Assembly (NCBI GenBank): GCA_935421135.1
Contig: OW285195.1
Span: 12,182,391 to 12,246,390, forward strand
Source: Bugulina stolonifera
Taxonomy: Eukaryota > Bryozoa > Gymnolaemata > Cheilostomatida > Bugulidae
Length of the DNA stretch: 64,000 nucleotides
Reading direction: 5' to 3'
How positions within the stretch are numbered: the stretch's first letter is position 1; each line of letters opens with the position of its first letter. The position numbers and the translations under genes were made by a program. This document shows, piece after piece, positions 14,552-26,892 of the stretch. The notes below the pieces were generated by a model that did no database searches, was not told where the DNA came from, and saw nothing but the letters and a program-made list of their open reading frames with translations.

Positions 14552-17500
14552 ATGGGAATTAGAGTGTTCATCACATCAGTGTCTGGTAGCTCATCGGTAA
14601 GCATAAAAATTTAAATTATATTATTTTTTATAAGCCTCAGAGTCAGTGTGAGTGTCAGTCACTTACTATCAAGGAGTAAGCCTTACTGCTAACACTCACT
14701 AACTATTTATGACTATGACGATTACTAACTATTACTATACTATCTAGGGCTAGACTTTACTTGTGCCACTAGGCCTGCAATAATACTAACAGCTGTTGTT
14801 TGCTAGCTAGTGTGTTAGTCATAGTGAGTAGTCAGTAACTAGTTATAAGTTCCTGGGTGTTCAGTGTCATCAAAGGAGCTCAAATGAATGTAAAATTAAA
14901 ATAGCTTTTTCTTACCAATTATGGAAAATTAGTAGAGTAGAAGGTATGGTCTACATATTCTCTGCTCTAATCTAAATCTAGCAGTCTAGCCTCAAAATTT
15001 CAGCAAGAAAGATTAACTCTACTGATACTGGACTACTGAACTTATTGATTCATCTAAGCTTAAACTGAACCTTTTGCTTTAGTAACCTTCTCAATTAACT
15101 GAGAAAGAGGCACAGTCATTCTATCAATGAAATATGCTTTTTAGACTTTTGGCGGTAATTTGTGCTCAGATTTTAACCATAACCTGCCGGTTCTAGACAC
15201 TAGCACTGAAGATCGATAGCTGAAAGTCAGTAAAGCTACCAGGCATCCTTTTTTACATTTAGTCCTGTGATGATGACAACATTTGCAATGTAGGCTATAA
15301 CATTTATGATGCCTGCAGAGCGTAGCTTAATATAATTTATAAAATTGTAATTTCAGTAGGCTAATTAATATAATAGGCCTATAAATTATTATAATTAAAA
15401 AAATTATAAAGAATTTTACTGATTACTCTGTATTACCCGAGAAGCCATGCATATAGGCTGTTCTTAGTCTTGCTGTAATTAATAGTTGCTACCAAATGGT
15501 AGTCTATTCCTGTCATAGACATCGTACTGCACCTGCCACCGAATTATTATTTTTATAATTTGAAATCTTTTAAATGCAGAGACTCAACAAAGAGCTACTA
15601 CATTAGGGTTGAACTCTCCCAAAACTCCTATCTAGTTCTTTACCAGTAATCTCTATCTAGTAGAAACACTCATTTTACTAGCCCATTCTATTTTGAATAT
15701 TGTTGCTGTACTTTCAGAAAATTTTCACTTCTTTAGTTCAAGTGTAACCATAGTAGCAATTTGTTTTTGAAGGTGAAGAAGAATCAGCAGCAGGTCACTG
15801 ATGCACTTACTGCAAAGAAGATTGACTTTGAACTCATAGATATCTCCTCTCCAGAGAATGAAGAGTTGAAAACACAAATGAGGAGTTTGGCTAAACCAAA
15901 GGAAGGTCAGGTTAACCCCATGCCTCCTCAAATATTCTCCGATGACGAGTACCTCGGGGTGAGTTACGTACCTAGATGGTCGTAGTAGACCTATGTACTC
16001 ATGTTATGAGTTAGGTATTTGGGTTTTTAGGTAAATTTCGATTTCACACACACATGTAAATATTTCTGCTTGGTATAGACCCTCTTGATGTCTGTTACTG
16101 CAGTAGTAGGCATACCTATATGTGTTGGGCCTGCTATTAACTACCATTTGTAATATTTATAACCTATGCTCTGTAATACAATGAAATGTCTCACTGTGCA
16201 ATTGCCAATGTTATAGGCCGGTCATCCTTGATTCATTTGATTGAGGATCTCCAGAGACATAATGTACCTTGGCAATTTCTGCTACATATGATACATCACG
16301 ATCAAATTTGACATGATGATAAATATAATAATCTACTACATGTAGCACAGGATTACTAGTGGATTCGGTTAGCATGGGACTGTAGCCTAACGTAATACTG
16401 TTTACAGGACTATGATGCATTCTTTGAGGCTATGGAGGACGAAAATCTTGAGGTATTCCTTAGATTAGCGTCTGCTACAAAGACCTCTGAAGCGACTGTT
16501 ACACTCGGTGTAAGTATCGCAGTTGTCTTCCCTTGAGTAAACATTGGACTATTTAATCAGTCGGTTGATTGTTACATTGCATAATGTATCAAGTAGAGTA
16601 GTTGTATCAAGTAGCTATTACAGGGATGAATCACTGATGCCTTTGAGATTACAGTTCATTACCCAGTAGTACTCTAGTATTAGACTACATTGTGCTACTT
16701 TAATGAGCTGTCAATGTCTTATATATCTATGCTTAGACCCAGCATATTTTCCTTGGAATATATTATACTGTGTGATATGTCTGTATTTCTTTACCCTGGA
16801 CTGCTGTTTTCTATGAATACTCAATGTAATAATAATTGATATCTACAAATTCAAACACTTTGTAGCCTCAAACTCACCACTACTGCTTCCAATCAATCAT
16901 ATTATGCTTATGCTCTAGGTGTGCAGTTTGATCCATTGCCCTTCCAAATCATTACATTTAGCCAGTGTGTACATCTACATGTATGCCCTAGGCCTGTCTG
17001 TTATACATTCCTTTCAGTTTCACAGTTATCTCGGTCTCCAACACCGTCATCTACATGTAGCCTACAATATAAGGCCTATTATGAAAATATACGTAGCGTT
17101 ATGGCAAGTTCGCTGTACGACATGAATTCCATGCTTTTAGTGTGACAAGATCTATCTCCTGCTGTATTTATTCCCTTTTTTCTGACTTACTTTCATTGTG
17201 TGTTGCAGTAGAACTAAGCCCCGCCTCCCATTCCCTTGACCTGTCTTCTGAAACGTTGACTCATACTCTGTATAGCTAGCGTCAGGACCACAGAATTACT
17301 ACATTCTTCTAACGGATGGTATATATACCACCCTTCTATAATACCAAGATACACTGCTGAACAGATCTGTATAATTTTTAAAGGTTATCTTATTCCATAC
17401 TAAACCTTTCTAGTATGTTTACAATGTTGTCCGTTACTATTCCATGTGGAAATTCCTTTGCTCAAATTACAAACTGTAATTAATATATTATTATAATGAG

Positions 17501-19653
17501 TAAGAATTAGTAATATTATATATTTTTTATGTGATACATGTTATTATAGCAGCGGAATATAATTTGTGCATCTTGTTGTAAACTTTTCAATCAGAGGGCT
17601 AATTTCTTCCATTTTATATTTCGTTGATGTCCAACTTATCTTATAAAGCAATATTATGACTTTAAATTGTGATGTACATGGTAGCCAGCCTGAAAAGTGC
17701 AATGTTAGTCTCTTAATTTTCTGAAGTTCTTGCCAGCCATACAAGTAAACTACAAGTCTGCTTTTACATGTAACTAGTGATTGCGTCATGTCCAATGGTT
17801 CTTAGTCTATAGCTTTGCTCATAGCTTTCTCCAATATAAAATAGTTAATATAATACTAAACAGTTATATATAATATTAACTGCTTTGTAGTACAGAAATT
17901 GATTTGGCATTTATTTATAATAGAAAGTTGTCTTCTCTCTTCCAAATGAAATTATTTAGAATACCATCTCTGAGAGGTGTCAATGCTAATACTGATATTA
18001 GTTAGCTTCCATTACCACTGTATGACTTTCCACAAATATAATATATGTATGCTGCAATGCAATCCGTATATTTTTTCTAACATTGCAATTCGACTTCTAG
18101 AAAACAATAATACATTGATACAATCTGTTTTCAACGAAATCTTCAATTACTGATTTCGCTATTAGAATAACTTGCTATTTATATTCTGCTATCCTAATAA
18201 ACTTTCATTTATTACACCTGAACACTGATTTATCTCCTGAGTTAGGATAATAACCGAAATTGCAAGGAAGTAGAAAATTCAACATGTGAATGATTGTGGA
18301 AGTTGTGCTCCCTCTATTCTCACAAGAGAGAAGACAACTACACAATATAATATGTTTTCACCATGTGTTATAGTTGTACTGTGTAACAGTAGCTACTAGC
18401 CTACACTACTACTTGTTGCAGTTCTTTGTATGCAATATTATTGTAATTTCTTTATCTATAAAATATTACAATATAGTCACTCATCTATATACATTACATA
18501 TCATGTAATTACAAACATATGTACAATGTACACATGTATATTTGGCAGTATAATGATTAAGTCATCACACAATACAAGGTAAACATTTATCTTTTTTGCA
18601 TTGTACATGGTTGGTTGATTTGATGTATTATAGTGGGTATTTATGCTCTACACAGAGTATTACGTCTATCAGTGGTCAAAGTTGGGGGAGTCGTGGGGAG
18701 GACGGAGTCCCCCCACCATAAATTTCAGGGGGTCCCTCAGACTGATACCCCCTACAGATTACTGTTATAATAAGTCGCATGCAGTGCCATTAATTTTCCT
18801 TCTTTCATAGCAACGAAGTTTTCTCTTAAAATCTTAAGATCTTGGACCATATTTTAACCTGAGGTTCTTGGATTTTGCACCATTTCGATGTCTAATTTTG
18901 ATAAAGTTTCCAATTTCTGGGAGGGCGCTCAGGCGCCCCTCCTCGCCAGCGCGCCATTTGGACGGTTCGCGCCCTTGAGCCATTATGTTTGCTACCCTAG
19001 AGACCCCCACCTCTTTTCTTAGACTTTGACCACTGGGTGTAATACATGTGATATGTGCAGGTGACTCTTTGCCTGGCTGACTGCAGACAAGTCAAGGTCT
19101 GGTGCCTGACTAAAGCTGCAGTGCCATAGGCCTCAACCTCAACACCTCCTCTTGTGTTATTTTTCTGTGCTCTATTTCATGTATTGAAATACATGTAATC
19201 TAAACTAAACTCTATACATGTATAGATTAACTTAGTCATCTGTTGCCATAGCGATTGTCATTACTGTCCCTTATATTCTGGTATAAGTACAGTACAAGTA
19301 AATGTTATACATTGTTTCAGGACCAGGAGGGGGCTAGCAACAACAACACAGAAGGGGAAGATGACTCCCCAAATAATGTTCCAAACTCCACACCCTCTTT
19401 AGATTACCAAAGTGAAACTACACCTGCCTCAGGAGGTCAAAATGAAACTAAGCCTGTTTTAGGAGATCGAAGTGAAACTACACCTGCTTCAGTAGATCAA
19501 AGCAAAACTACTGCAGAACTAGAAGATGTTGAAATGAATGGTATATCTGTGAAGTATGACAGTGGGAACGTGCCTTTGGAGACTTCGGGAGGAACAGAAT
19601 CCAGTGGTAGACGAACAGAGCAGGAAATCTGTGAGACAATGGCAGATGATTAG
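14552..19653 (+). CDS. SH3BGRL-like thioredoxin-fold protein with extended tail
   Basis: Four exons (14552-14596, 15773-15958, 16408-16509, 19321-19653) join in frame to give 221 aa with GT-AG introns. Residues 1 to about 111 match the SH3BGRL family, small glutaredoxin-like proteins without the redox CxxC. The family signatures are a start like MGIRVFIT, a KKNQQ helix, the PPQIF motif before the conserved gap, and YLGDYDAFFEA. Here the PPQIF segment reads NPMPPQIFSDDEYLG. The last exon adds about 110 residues, acidic and Ser/Thr-rich, with imperfect repeats of the form SETTPAS(x)xQ. Vertebrate SH3BGR has a Glu-rich tail in this place, but this one is Thr-rich. The final intron is about 2.8 kb and holds a MITE. 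A candidate AATAAA lies at 20194-20199. Confidence 0.9.
18670..19035. mobile_element. MITE with hAT-like ends (no clear target duplication)
   Basis: The ends are CAGTGGTCAAAGT and, inverted, ACTTTGACCACTG, followed on both sides by sequence rich in GGGGG/CCCCC. The length is about 366 bp, the inside is non-coding, and it lies in the last intron of the SH3BGRL-like gene. CAGTGG-type ends are typical of hAT elements, but the flanking 8 bp do not match well, so an old insertion or another superfamily remains possible. Confidence 0.6.
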
Positions 19654-20324
19654 ATTAGAGAAAGATCAAGTTGGTTCTTTCAGAGGACGTCTTAAATTAT
19701 AATTAAATTGACATCTTTTGTCACTCATCTGTGGCGTAGTCTTACTTAATATTTCAGAAGTCATTTGTATTTCTCACTAGATTACTGATTTGTAACAACA
19801 GTATAACTAAAGGTATTCTGGGCAATAGTTTAGTTCACATAACAAATGACAGTGTATTATATAGTACGGCTTGTATGTAGTGTACTGTCTTATCTTATCT
19901 ACATGTAGATCATATTGATACTTAGCATGCGTTCCTGTGCTAACTATTTGTGCAAGCCACTTACATACAATCACGTACTTAGACATGTGCATTGTACAGT
20001 TATTATCTCTAACTTTGTCATGTGAGCTGACGGGTATGGAAGCCGCCATCTTGAATTGCTTTGAGTTTTGTATTTATAAAGTAGGTGTATTTATAGGTAG
20101 GTGATCAAACGCCATCTACTACAATTGGTCGAAATCCTATCTACTCCAATTTTCACTTTGACTTAGGTGGCTAGTTAGCAGGTTAACTTCACAAATAAAT
20201 ATTTTATATATTATACAACAGCTCTGTGATTTTTATATTGCATTTTAAATAAGGTTATAAAGTTGTAATTTGGCATTTCTACAATCTACAAGTAAACTTA
20301 CCAGTTATCTTACCAGTAATCCCA

Positions 20325-20540
20325 GGTAAGAAAGCAATGGTCATAGGAAATCTGCACTTTTTCTACTTTATGGGGTGGAGAAGGTACATCACCAATAGCA
20401 GAGTTGCTATGTTACACAGGAGCATTATAAGGGTGGATTCTCTTCCTGGCACCATCAACGGCCTTCACAGGAACCAAACTTACATCTCCCACATCGAACT
20501 CCAGAGCTCTAACCACTGGGCCACGGCCGCCGCTCCCTAA
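20325..20540 (-). mobile_element. tRNA-derived SINE, family A copy 2
   Basis: On the minus strand it begins with a tRNA-like head: GTGGCCCAGTGGTTAGAGC is a good box A, and GTTCGA and GGTTCC follow in box-B-like positions. The body matches the copy at 1950-2115 and ends in CCATTGCTTTCTTACC. Both copies lie on the minus strand. It is 190 bp from the Polinton-like insertion. Confidence 0.7.
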
Positions 20541-20726
20541 AATCAACAATTAACTTTTGCGTATTGTCTACGCGTGTGTCTATTCCATTACATGTACATG
20601 TACGTATTTACATTGTAGTTGTCCTTGACTTTTGTATAGAACATTATTTCCACACTAGTATTCTATCGTTTTATATGTAATTTAGATGTACTTGTAAATG
20701 CAAACGGTGCAGGGTATGTATGCATG

Positions 20727-20732
20727 TACAAT
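20727..20732. repeat. left target site duplication TACAAT
   Basis: TACAAT directly precedes the left TIR and is repeated exactly at 30338-30343, just after the right TIR. A 6 bp duplication is the size made by Polinton/Maverick integration. Confidence 0.85.
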
Positions 20733-21255
20733 AGTAGTATAGTCAGTGTAGATCTGCACAGACACCCGGTCATTTCCGCGTCTTATTAGCCCTAGATCCA
20801 AAAACTCCCCGGGCGGACGACCACCCCACCCGTCCTCTCGCCCCCTCCTCTCCCCTAAACCTCACTCTATGTGCAAAGCCCTAGAACCTACCCCCCGATC
20901 GCGGGTGGGGTTTCAAAAACCTCATCGGCTGTTCCGTAGAACCCAGTCTAAAGAGCAAACCCCTCGCCCGGTCCCACGGCTCGGGCGAGGGGGCGCGCGC
21001 GTACGCGCGCGCGCCCCCCCGCCCCGCGAACCCCACCCGTCCTCCCTCCACCCGTCCCCGACCCTCCCCACCCCAAACCCCTCCGCCTCGCTGCGGTTCT
21101 CGTTCGCGAGTCCAGCCGTGGCCCCACGCCGCCGTCCCCCCGCCCGTCCCCCGCCCCTCCCCCGCTCTCCCGCCCCAACGACCCGTCGCTACCCTCGCGG
21201 GCGGACCGTCGGCTAGAGTAGGGTGAAGCGAAGGAAAATACGGGTTAGAGTAATG
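20733..21255. repeat. left terminal inverted repeat (~523 bp, GC-rich)
   Basis: It starts AGTAGTATAGTCAGTG and matches the reverse complement of 29793-30337 nearly throughout, ending at GGTTAGAGTAATG. The central part is very GC-rich, unlike the AT-rich host. It contains a palindromic CG run around 20993-21016 (GCGCGCGTACGCGCGC). Open frames here run in both directions but are a by-product of GC content. Confidence 0.92.
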
Positions 21256-21298
21256 ATAGGCTACATCCGTGCGGAGTGCCCGTGCAGAGTTTACGACG

Positions 21299-21312
21299 CT
21301 GACTATACTACT
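21299..21312. repeat. internal inverted copy of the element terminus
   Basis: CTGACTATACTACT here is the exact reverse complement of the element's first 14 bases (20733-20746). The sequence just upstream (GTGCAGAGTTTACGACG) also resembles the subterminal GTGCAGATCTGCA of the right end. The left ~580 bp are therefore bracketed by inverted terminal motifs. No equivalent copy is seen inside the right TIR. Confidence 0.8.
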
Positions 21313-21648
21313 ATAAGAAACTTACCGAGTGGTGGTGGTGCTTCCGGATGATTTCTTCGCCGGGGACTGTTGAGACTGAACTGGTTGGGGTGACACCGCA
21401 CTCGCGCGCTCCTCCGTTCGAGCGCCCCCGGACCTTCGATGAAAGACTCGCGTCTTAACCCTCATTTTCCCCGGACCCTCCCCTAGGGAAATCACCCGTC
21501 CCCGTGACGAGTGGCGAGGGAAATTGAAGGCGGTGGCTCTTCCGCGCTTCAAACCGTGGACTTCGCGAGGAGGTTAGCCGACGACATCATCGCTCGGAGG
21601 GGTAGAAATAGAAATAGATAAACGGGATAGATGGATGCTTGTCTTCTC

Positions 21649-21653
21649 ATCGC

Positions 21654-21724
<71 letters not shown>

Positions 21725-21750
21725 CCATCACCATCACCATCATCATCATC

Positions 21751-21782
<32 letters not shown>

Positions 21783-21783
21783 C
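21649..21783. repeat. (CAT)n microsatellite
   Basis: About 45 units of CAT/ATC occur with a few CAC interruptions. It translates as His, Ile or Ser runs on the plus strand and Asp or Met runs on the minus strand. It lies between the left TIR and the polymerase gene. Confidence 0.95.
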
Positions 21784-22224
21784 CTACAAATAGACCCGCC
21801 TCTACGATGATGTCGTTGACTCGCCACCAATTTCTTTGACCACCGCGTCCACTTTCCCCCGGGTAGCAAACTCCGATAGGGAGAGAGCGCATCGTGCGCG
21901 TGCGATGTCACCCCCCACCTACGAATGAAGACAATAGAAGAAATGTGAACTGATAAGGGGTGAGTATGAGCGGAAGCTGCGCTAGTACCGTCTACCCCTT
22001 TGGTTTGGAGAGGTAAATGGTTTTTAATGTATTAGCTAGTGTTTTATTGCTCGGTTTTAAGGCTACAACCGATAAACCCTCCGTTTTGAGGACGGAGACC
22101 CCTTACAATAGAGAGTGAATGTGAAAAAAAATTATACGGATATATATATACAAGGGTTATGATGCACTGTTCGTTTACTCTCCGATTTATCGAATGAAGT
22201 AGTCTCATCTCCGAGAAATCAGTA

Positions 22225-25200
22225 CTAACATTCTATAGGACTCGTACTCACCCCGTCTTCCGCAACCTTCCGCTTACCGTAGAAGTAGGTGAGTCCGGTC
22301 TTTAGCTGGGTATAGCTATACGTTTGATTTCCTCTTCTGATAAAACCCCGATTGTCTCCTCTCACCGACTCCCCTGTTTTGAGCACGGAGAGGAACTTCT
22401 CTTTGGTTAGGGTGTTTCCTCTTTTATTTAGTCCTTTGCTACTATACTTGCTATCGCCGTCAGCGGACCAACAAAAGTAAGTTTTTGAGTTGAGCGCGAT
22501 GACCCCCTCCCCCCGAAACTCCTCCTTAAACAGACCAGGGGTTCGTGTTTCGTATCGCTGCACCTTCTCACAACATTCCCTCATCTCCCACTCTTGCCCG
22601 AGCACCTTGGTTGTGATAAAGTCTCCCTTGTGACTATCGCAGAAGGGTCTGGGAAACCATTTACCATACTCTCTGTAGAACTCTTCTTTTTTATCTTTTC
22701 GGATGACCTCATCTATATTGCGAGCACTCAGGGCCATGTAAGCGCTATCCGTATCCATTTCTACGTACTCAAAGTCCTCTCTGCTGACGGATCTGTGAAA
22801 ATAAATCGGGCGAGTTAGAGGTTGCTGACACCGAAGAATAAATAGAAAAGGATTTGATAAAATCTTTGTATAGTCTAGTTCTACTCACCTATCCATAAAG
22901 TCGTAGTAGAACTCTAGCATCCTCAACTTGGCTCTCTGGAGTATGACGAATCCTACGACGGATGGAACATCCATTCGAATCTAAAAGAAAGAAAGAGAGA
23001 GAGAGAGAAAGTTCACCCTTCCACTCGGAAAAAGTTTTGTCAAATCAAGAGTCAAAGTAAGAAAGATTGTCAACACTTACCTTTTTCTTGTGAAGCTCTA
23101 TCTCAAAGTAGTTTTCATCGACTTCGTTGAGACTAGAAAAGTGCCTACTCCTCACTTTGACGGCCGCCCCCTCTACTGTCTCTACATACTTGACAGTCTT
23201 ATGTTTCTCTTTATTTGTTATGGTCTTTCCGTAGGCTGAATTCCCAACGAGCTTGCTGGTGCTGGCCAAGAGGGCCAGATCAGGGTCCAGATCTCCCCCT
23301 CTCCTTGCGTCTGAGACCGAAGAACCAAAGTCTTTGAAGACGGCTCGTGGGATAAAGTGAACAAACTGATAGACCCTGGTAATTATCAAACCTTGATCTA
23401 GATACCATCTAGCCAGATCGGTGAGTAGTGTGATTCGCTCGCCAAAAAGACTCCCCACGAGCATTCGCTGAGGTCTCTTCAAGAATCCGTTCTGATTGGC
23501 AAAAGCGCGCATGTGTTCGCTAAGGTGTTCTCTTCCCACATTTATATTCTTGAAAATAGGTGCCATCTCAGAGAACTTCGCCTTTAGCTCTTCGGGTACG
23601 GAAATGTCACACTCCACTAAACCGTAGTACTCTCCACTACGAATACTATCGATTATTTTATCGAGGTTGACACAGCCCCTCTCTGGATAGAGAGAAGAAA
23701 AGAAGACGGAGAGAAATGTCCTAACCTCTTCATCCGAACGAACTCGCGCTCCCCACTCACACTCCCGAGTGGTGATGAGCTTATAGCCTAGAGCCTTGAT
23801 GTAATCTTCTTTCCTCGCAGTATCCACCCGGAGCTCTTCATTCGTCATGTTTCTGACACCTTTTCCATTCCCTCCTAGCTCGCACTCGTGTCCGTGCCAG
23901 TAGCAACCGTGGAATTGGTACACAGTCCGACTCTGTTCGCTATAACCATCCACCGGTAGGTTGTGACACCCTATCCTCATTTCTCCTCCATTCTGTTGGT
24001 GAAGGATGACCTCTCCTCTCTTCCACGATTGGAACTCTAACCATCCATGCGCCACTTTGCTGAACTTTTTAACGGGTTCCAGAGCAAAGCCTCGGCTCTC
24101 TAGCCTCCGCCTGGGATAACCCGTAGGCATATTCCCCATCATGCAGTATAGGTAGAGAGCGTTGGCATCGACTCCCAGAATGGACCTACAGGGTTTTGCG
24201 GATGCGCCATAAATCTTCTCTCGAATAGAGGTCACTCCAACTTCATGATGTCTGTGAAAGATGATGCTTGGCCCTCCCACGAGGTTATCACGGAGAGTGT
24301 GGTACAGACTTTTGCTCTCCTCATCGAACAGACATATGGGTTGTGAGTTGCAAAGTTTGCCTCGGAGAGACATTAACCTATGCAGCGGGAGAGCGGCTTG
24401 CGGAGGAGAGTAGCCGTAAGGTCGGGCCTCCACCTCCATAAACAACCATCTGATAGCCAAGCCTGGAAGCGAGATTGCAGATTTCAACATATCAATACCC
24501 TTTTGTCGATAGATAGAGCTCTGACGTGCAATGGCCTCGATGAATGGGGCCACATCGAGGTTGTTGTACCAGATGAGGAAATCCCTGAACGTTTCCATGT
24601 TCTCTCTTTCCCACACGAGCTGACAGTGGTGATAATCTTGCTGGCTCAATTCTTGCTGAGTCAGCGAGTTGAAAAAACTCTCTCGGGGAGGGAGTCCGTG
24701 ATGATCCAACCTTCTCAGGGAATCTACCCAGTCGTAAGGAAAGAATCCCTTACTCTCTGACACGCCAAATGCCTTCAAGTATTTGGAGTAGTTGAAGCCT
24801 GGTGCGATAAAGTTGCATATGTCAAGGAATCTAAAACGCCTACTCTCCACGCAGGACATACTGTTAACACGCTTAACGATGAAAACAAAATCTTCTCCCT
24901 CCTCCTCTTGTAGAGAGCGAAGTAAAGGCCCCTTTAGTATATTTAGGTCATACTTTTGCGAGTTGAAGCCGACCACCGGAACACTGGAGATGTGCTGTTC
25001 TAATTCTCTTTCTAATCCGGAGAGACCGGACTTCACCCTGTAAGTCGAGTCGTTAGAGAACTTGTCGTCAGCAAAGGCCTCTTCTCTATCCGCCCGATCC
25101 GCGAGGAAGGTAGAGAGTCGCTCGCGTACATCCTGGAATCTTTCTCCGAACAAATCTCCTGCCACGTCAGCAATCTTTGCTATGTATTGGACGAATTGAC

Positions 25201-26892
25201 GAATGCACTTCGTCCCATCCTTGCTGTCGACGCTCCTCACAAAACACTTGGCTCGCTCAAACCCCGGGACGTTAGAACACGCGGATATGCTCAGTAGTTC
25301 GTGTCTTGCACTAAAAGTCATCGTGGTGGTGTTAGTTGGTAGGTTGTCTTTTGGCATGAAGCATTCGATATCATAGGTGATATAGTAGGGGTAGTATAAG
25401 AGGTCGGGGTTCACCACCTCTATTCCCGCCACTCGCTTGAGTTTTGTGAATATGGTTGGCGGGGGTCCAAACGTTCCACCAGGGAAAACGAACACCGATG
25501 CTTCTTCTGGCGAGCACTTGTGTCGTCGTAGGCTGGACAAGCGTGTAAACGCGCTATCACACACCTTGCAGGTGAAACATCTGGCAAACGAATCAACATT
25601 CTTTATCCAGCTGAAGTGTTTTTCGTACATGTTGACGAAGAGTTTATGGGCTTTGTTTCGTGCCCCGGATGACCAAACTATCGGAGCTACCCCCTCATCA
25701 GTTAGACAGAAGACTATTATAGATACGTCAAAATGATCTTCCAAGGCCAGTAGATCACTCGAGTCCACCCCGGGAAAGTCTGACAAAGTTGATGAGGGTG
25801 GGGAAGAAGATTTAGTTTGTCTCATGTATTTTTTAAACAAGCGATGTGTTGTGGTGCAAGAGGGGCGACGGCAACGACATCCCTTCTTTTGGTCGCAGTT
25901 ACAGTCATACATCATGGCCAAGCATCTAAATAAACACAAGTTGTCTGAGTAGGGACGCGCACCTCCTCTAGCCCAAAAGTCTACGTCTAGTGCTATCACG
26001 TGTCGGTTGTTAAGTATGTAGTCTGGGAGTTTGCTCACTACACCGCCCACCTTGCCAATCTCTAGGAGTTTATAGATGTAGAATGTCAGATTCGCAATGT
26101 GACGTAAAGCCCAAGCGGTATTCGGTCTCCTTTGTGCTGACCTCTCTCTCAAGTCAAGCTCCTGCACAGATTCGCAAAACTCTCTCATCTCATTCTCTGT
26201 TCTGATCAGTCTTGGTTTGGGGAAGAATGCGGCATTGTTGCTCGATGAGTGAAAGTAGCGCAACTCTCCACTGGTCTTATGCTCGAGGATGACTCCAGCG
26301 CTACAGTTAATCTTCACAGTACAAGGCACTCTCTTCCACATTGCTCTCAACTTAGTCCACACCTCTTCATCTCCTTCGTCTTCACCTTCCCCTCTCCACA
26401 CTCGAACATTGAGAATATCTTCCACGGGGCGAGAGTGTATTGCGGACCTGATGGAGCTCCAATAGCGGGCTAGTAGCACCCCCATCTCATCCCCCTCTTC
26501 AGCTGTTGGCGGTTTAGACCAGAAAACATCATCAAACTTCTCTGCACCTCCCTCATCTTTTTCCACCTTACCCTCGCTATGAAATCGCCTCATGTGATGA
26601 CCTAGCTTTCTCCTCCCATCAAAACATCCGCCACAAACGGGGCACTTGTGCGGGTGAGCCTGTGCATGCATTCTCTTCGTGTGCCTGTCTAGAGAAAACG
26701 CTGTTCTGAGAACCAGACCGCATAGTTGACAGGTGTGCTCGACCTGACGAGAGGTCTCTCCCCCTATAAAAAAAAAAAATGGTAGGGTGTAAGTTATTAC
26801 TCTTTTACTTCACACTACATAAACAATAGACAATCCACAATTGCTACCAAATACCTCATTTAGCACTAACCTTCTTTTCCACTTGTTGACAT
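22225..26892 (-). CDS. protein-primed family B DNA polymerase (Polinton type)
   Basis: This is the replicative polymerase of the element, expected to copy linear DNA from a protein primer. Four exons (26892-26871, 26763-23081, 22980-22889, 22792-22225) join in phase to give 1454 aa. Near the N terminus are two C2H2 zinc fingers (CQLC...H...H and CPVCGGCF). Near residue 280 is a DNLCLFRCLA motif, common in animal Polinton polymerases and reminiscent of OTU proteases, and near 400 another finger (CKVCDSAF). The exonuclease motifs are YDIEC (about 470), GFNSQKYDLN (about 606) and YNNLDV (about 741). Polymerase motif A is VDANALYLY (about 873), motif B is KLVGNSAYGKT (about 1180) and motif C is MDTDSAYM (about 1280), split from B by two introns. 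The C terminus EDGVSTSPIEC fits the family end. All catalytic residues look intact. A minus-strand TATA-like TTATAAGG lies about 50 bp upstream of the start. Confidence 0.93.

Larger units (their letters stand above)
19654..20732. other. 3' flank of SH3BGRL-like gene with SINE
   Basis: This holds the likely 3' UTR, a candidate polyadenylation signal at 20194-20199 and a SINE (listed separately). Nothing else coding is visible before the left edge of the inserted element. Confidence 0.5.
21256..22224 (-). other. polymerase 3' flank with possible broken acidic/basic reading frame
   Basis: The region between the left TIR and the polymerase stop codon has no gene I recognise. On the minus strand one frame reads an aspartate run through the (CAT)n array, then a short Ser-rich stretch to a TAA at about 21575. 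It then continues as a basic stretch (about 21567-21322) ending at CGGTAAGT, which could be a stop codon or a splice donor. Such a protein would be Asp-rich then Arg/Lys-rich, like some nuclear proteins. It may equally be chance. If real, it is interrupted. Confidence 0.2.

Noticed and set aside
20869..21216. Long Arg/Pro-rich open frames in both TIRs on both strands
   Set aside because: They follow from high GC content (few stop codons), exist in several frames at once, and match in mirror image at the other end. No protein motif is visible.
21639..21839. Poly-histidine open frame
   Set aside because: It is a translation of the (CAT)n microsatellite with no domain on either side.
22201..22251. 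A further polymerase exon after GTGAGT at 22251
   Set aside because: The frame running through that donor-like site reaches a stop at 22225 with a C terminus (EDGVSTSPIEC) typical of the family, so the site is probably not used.
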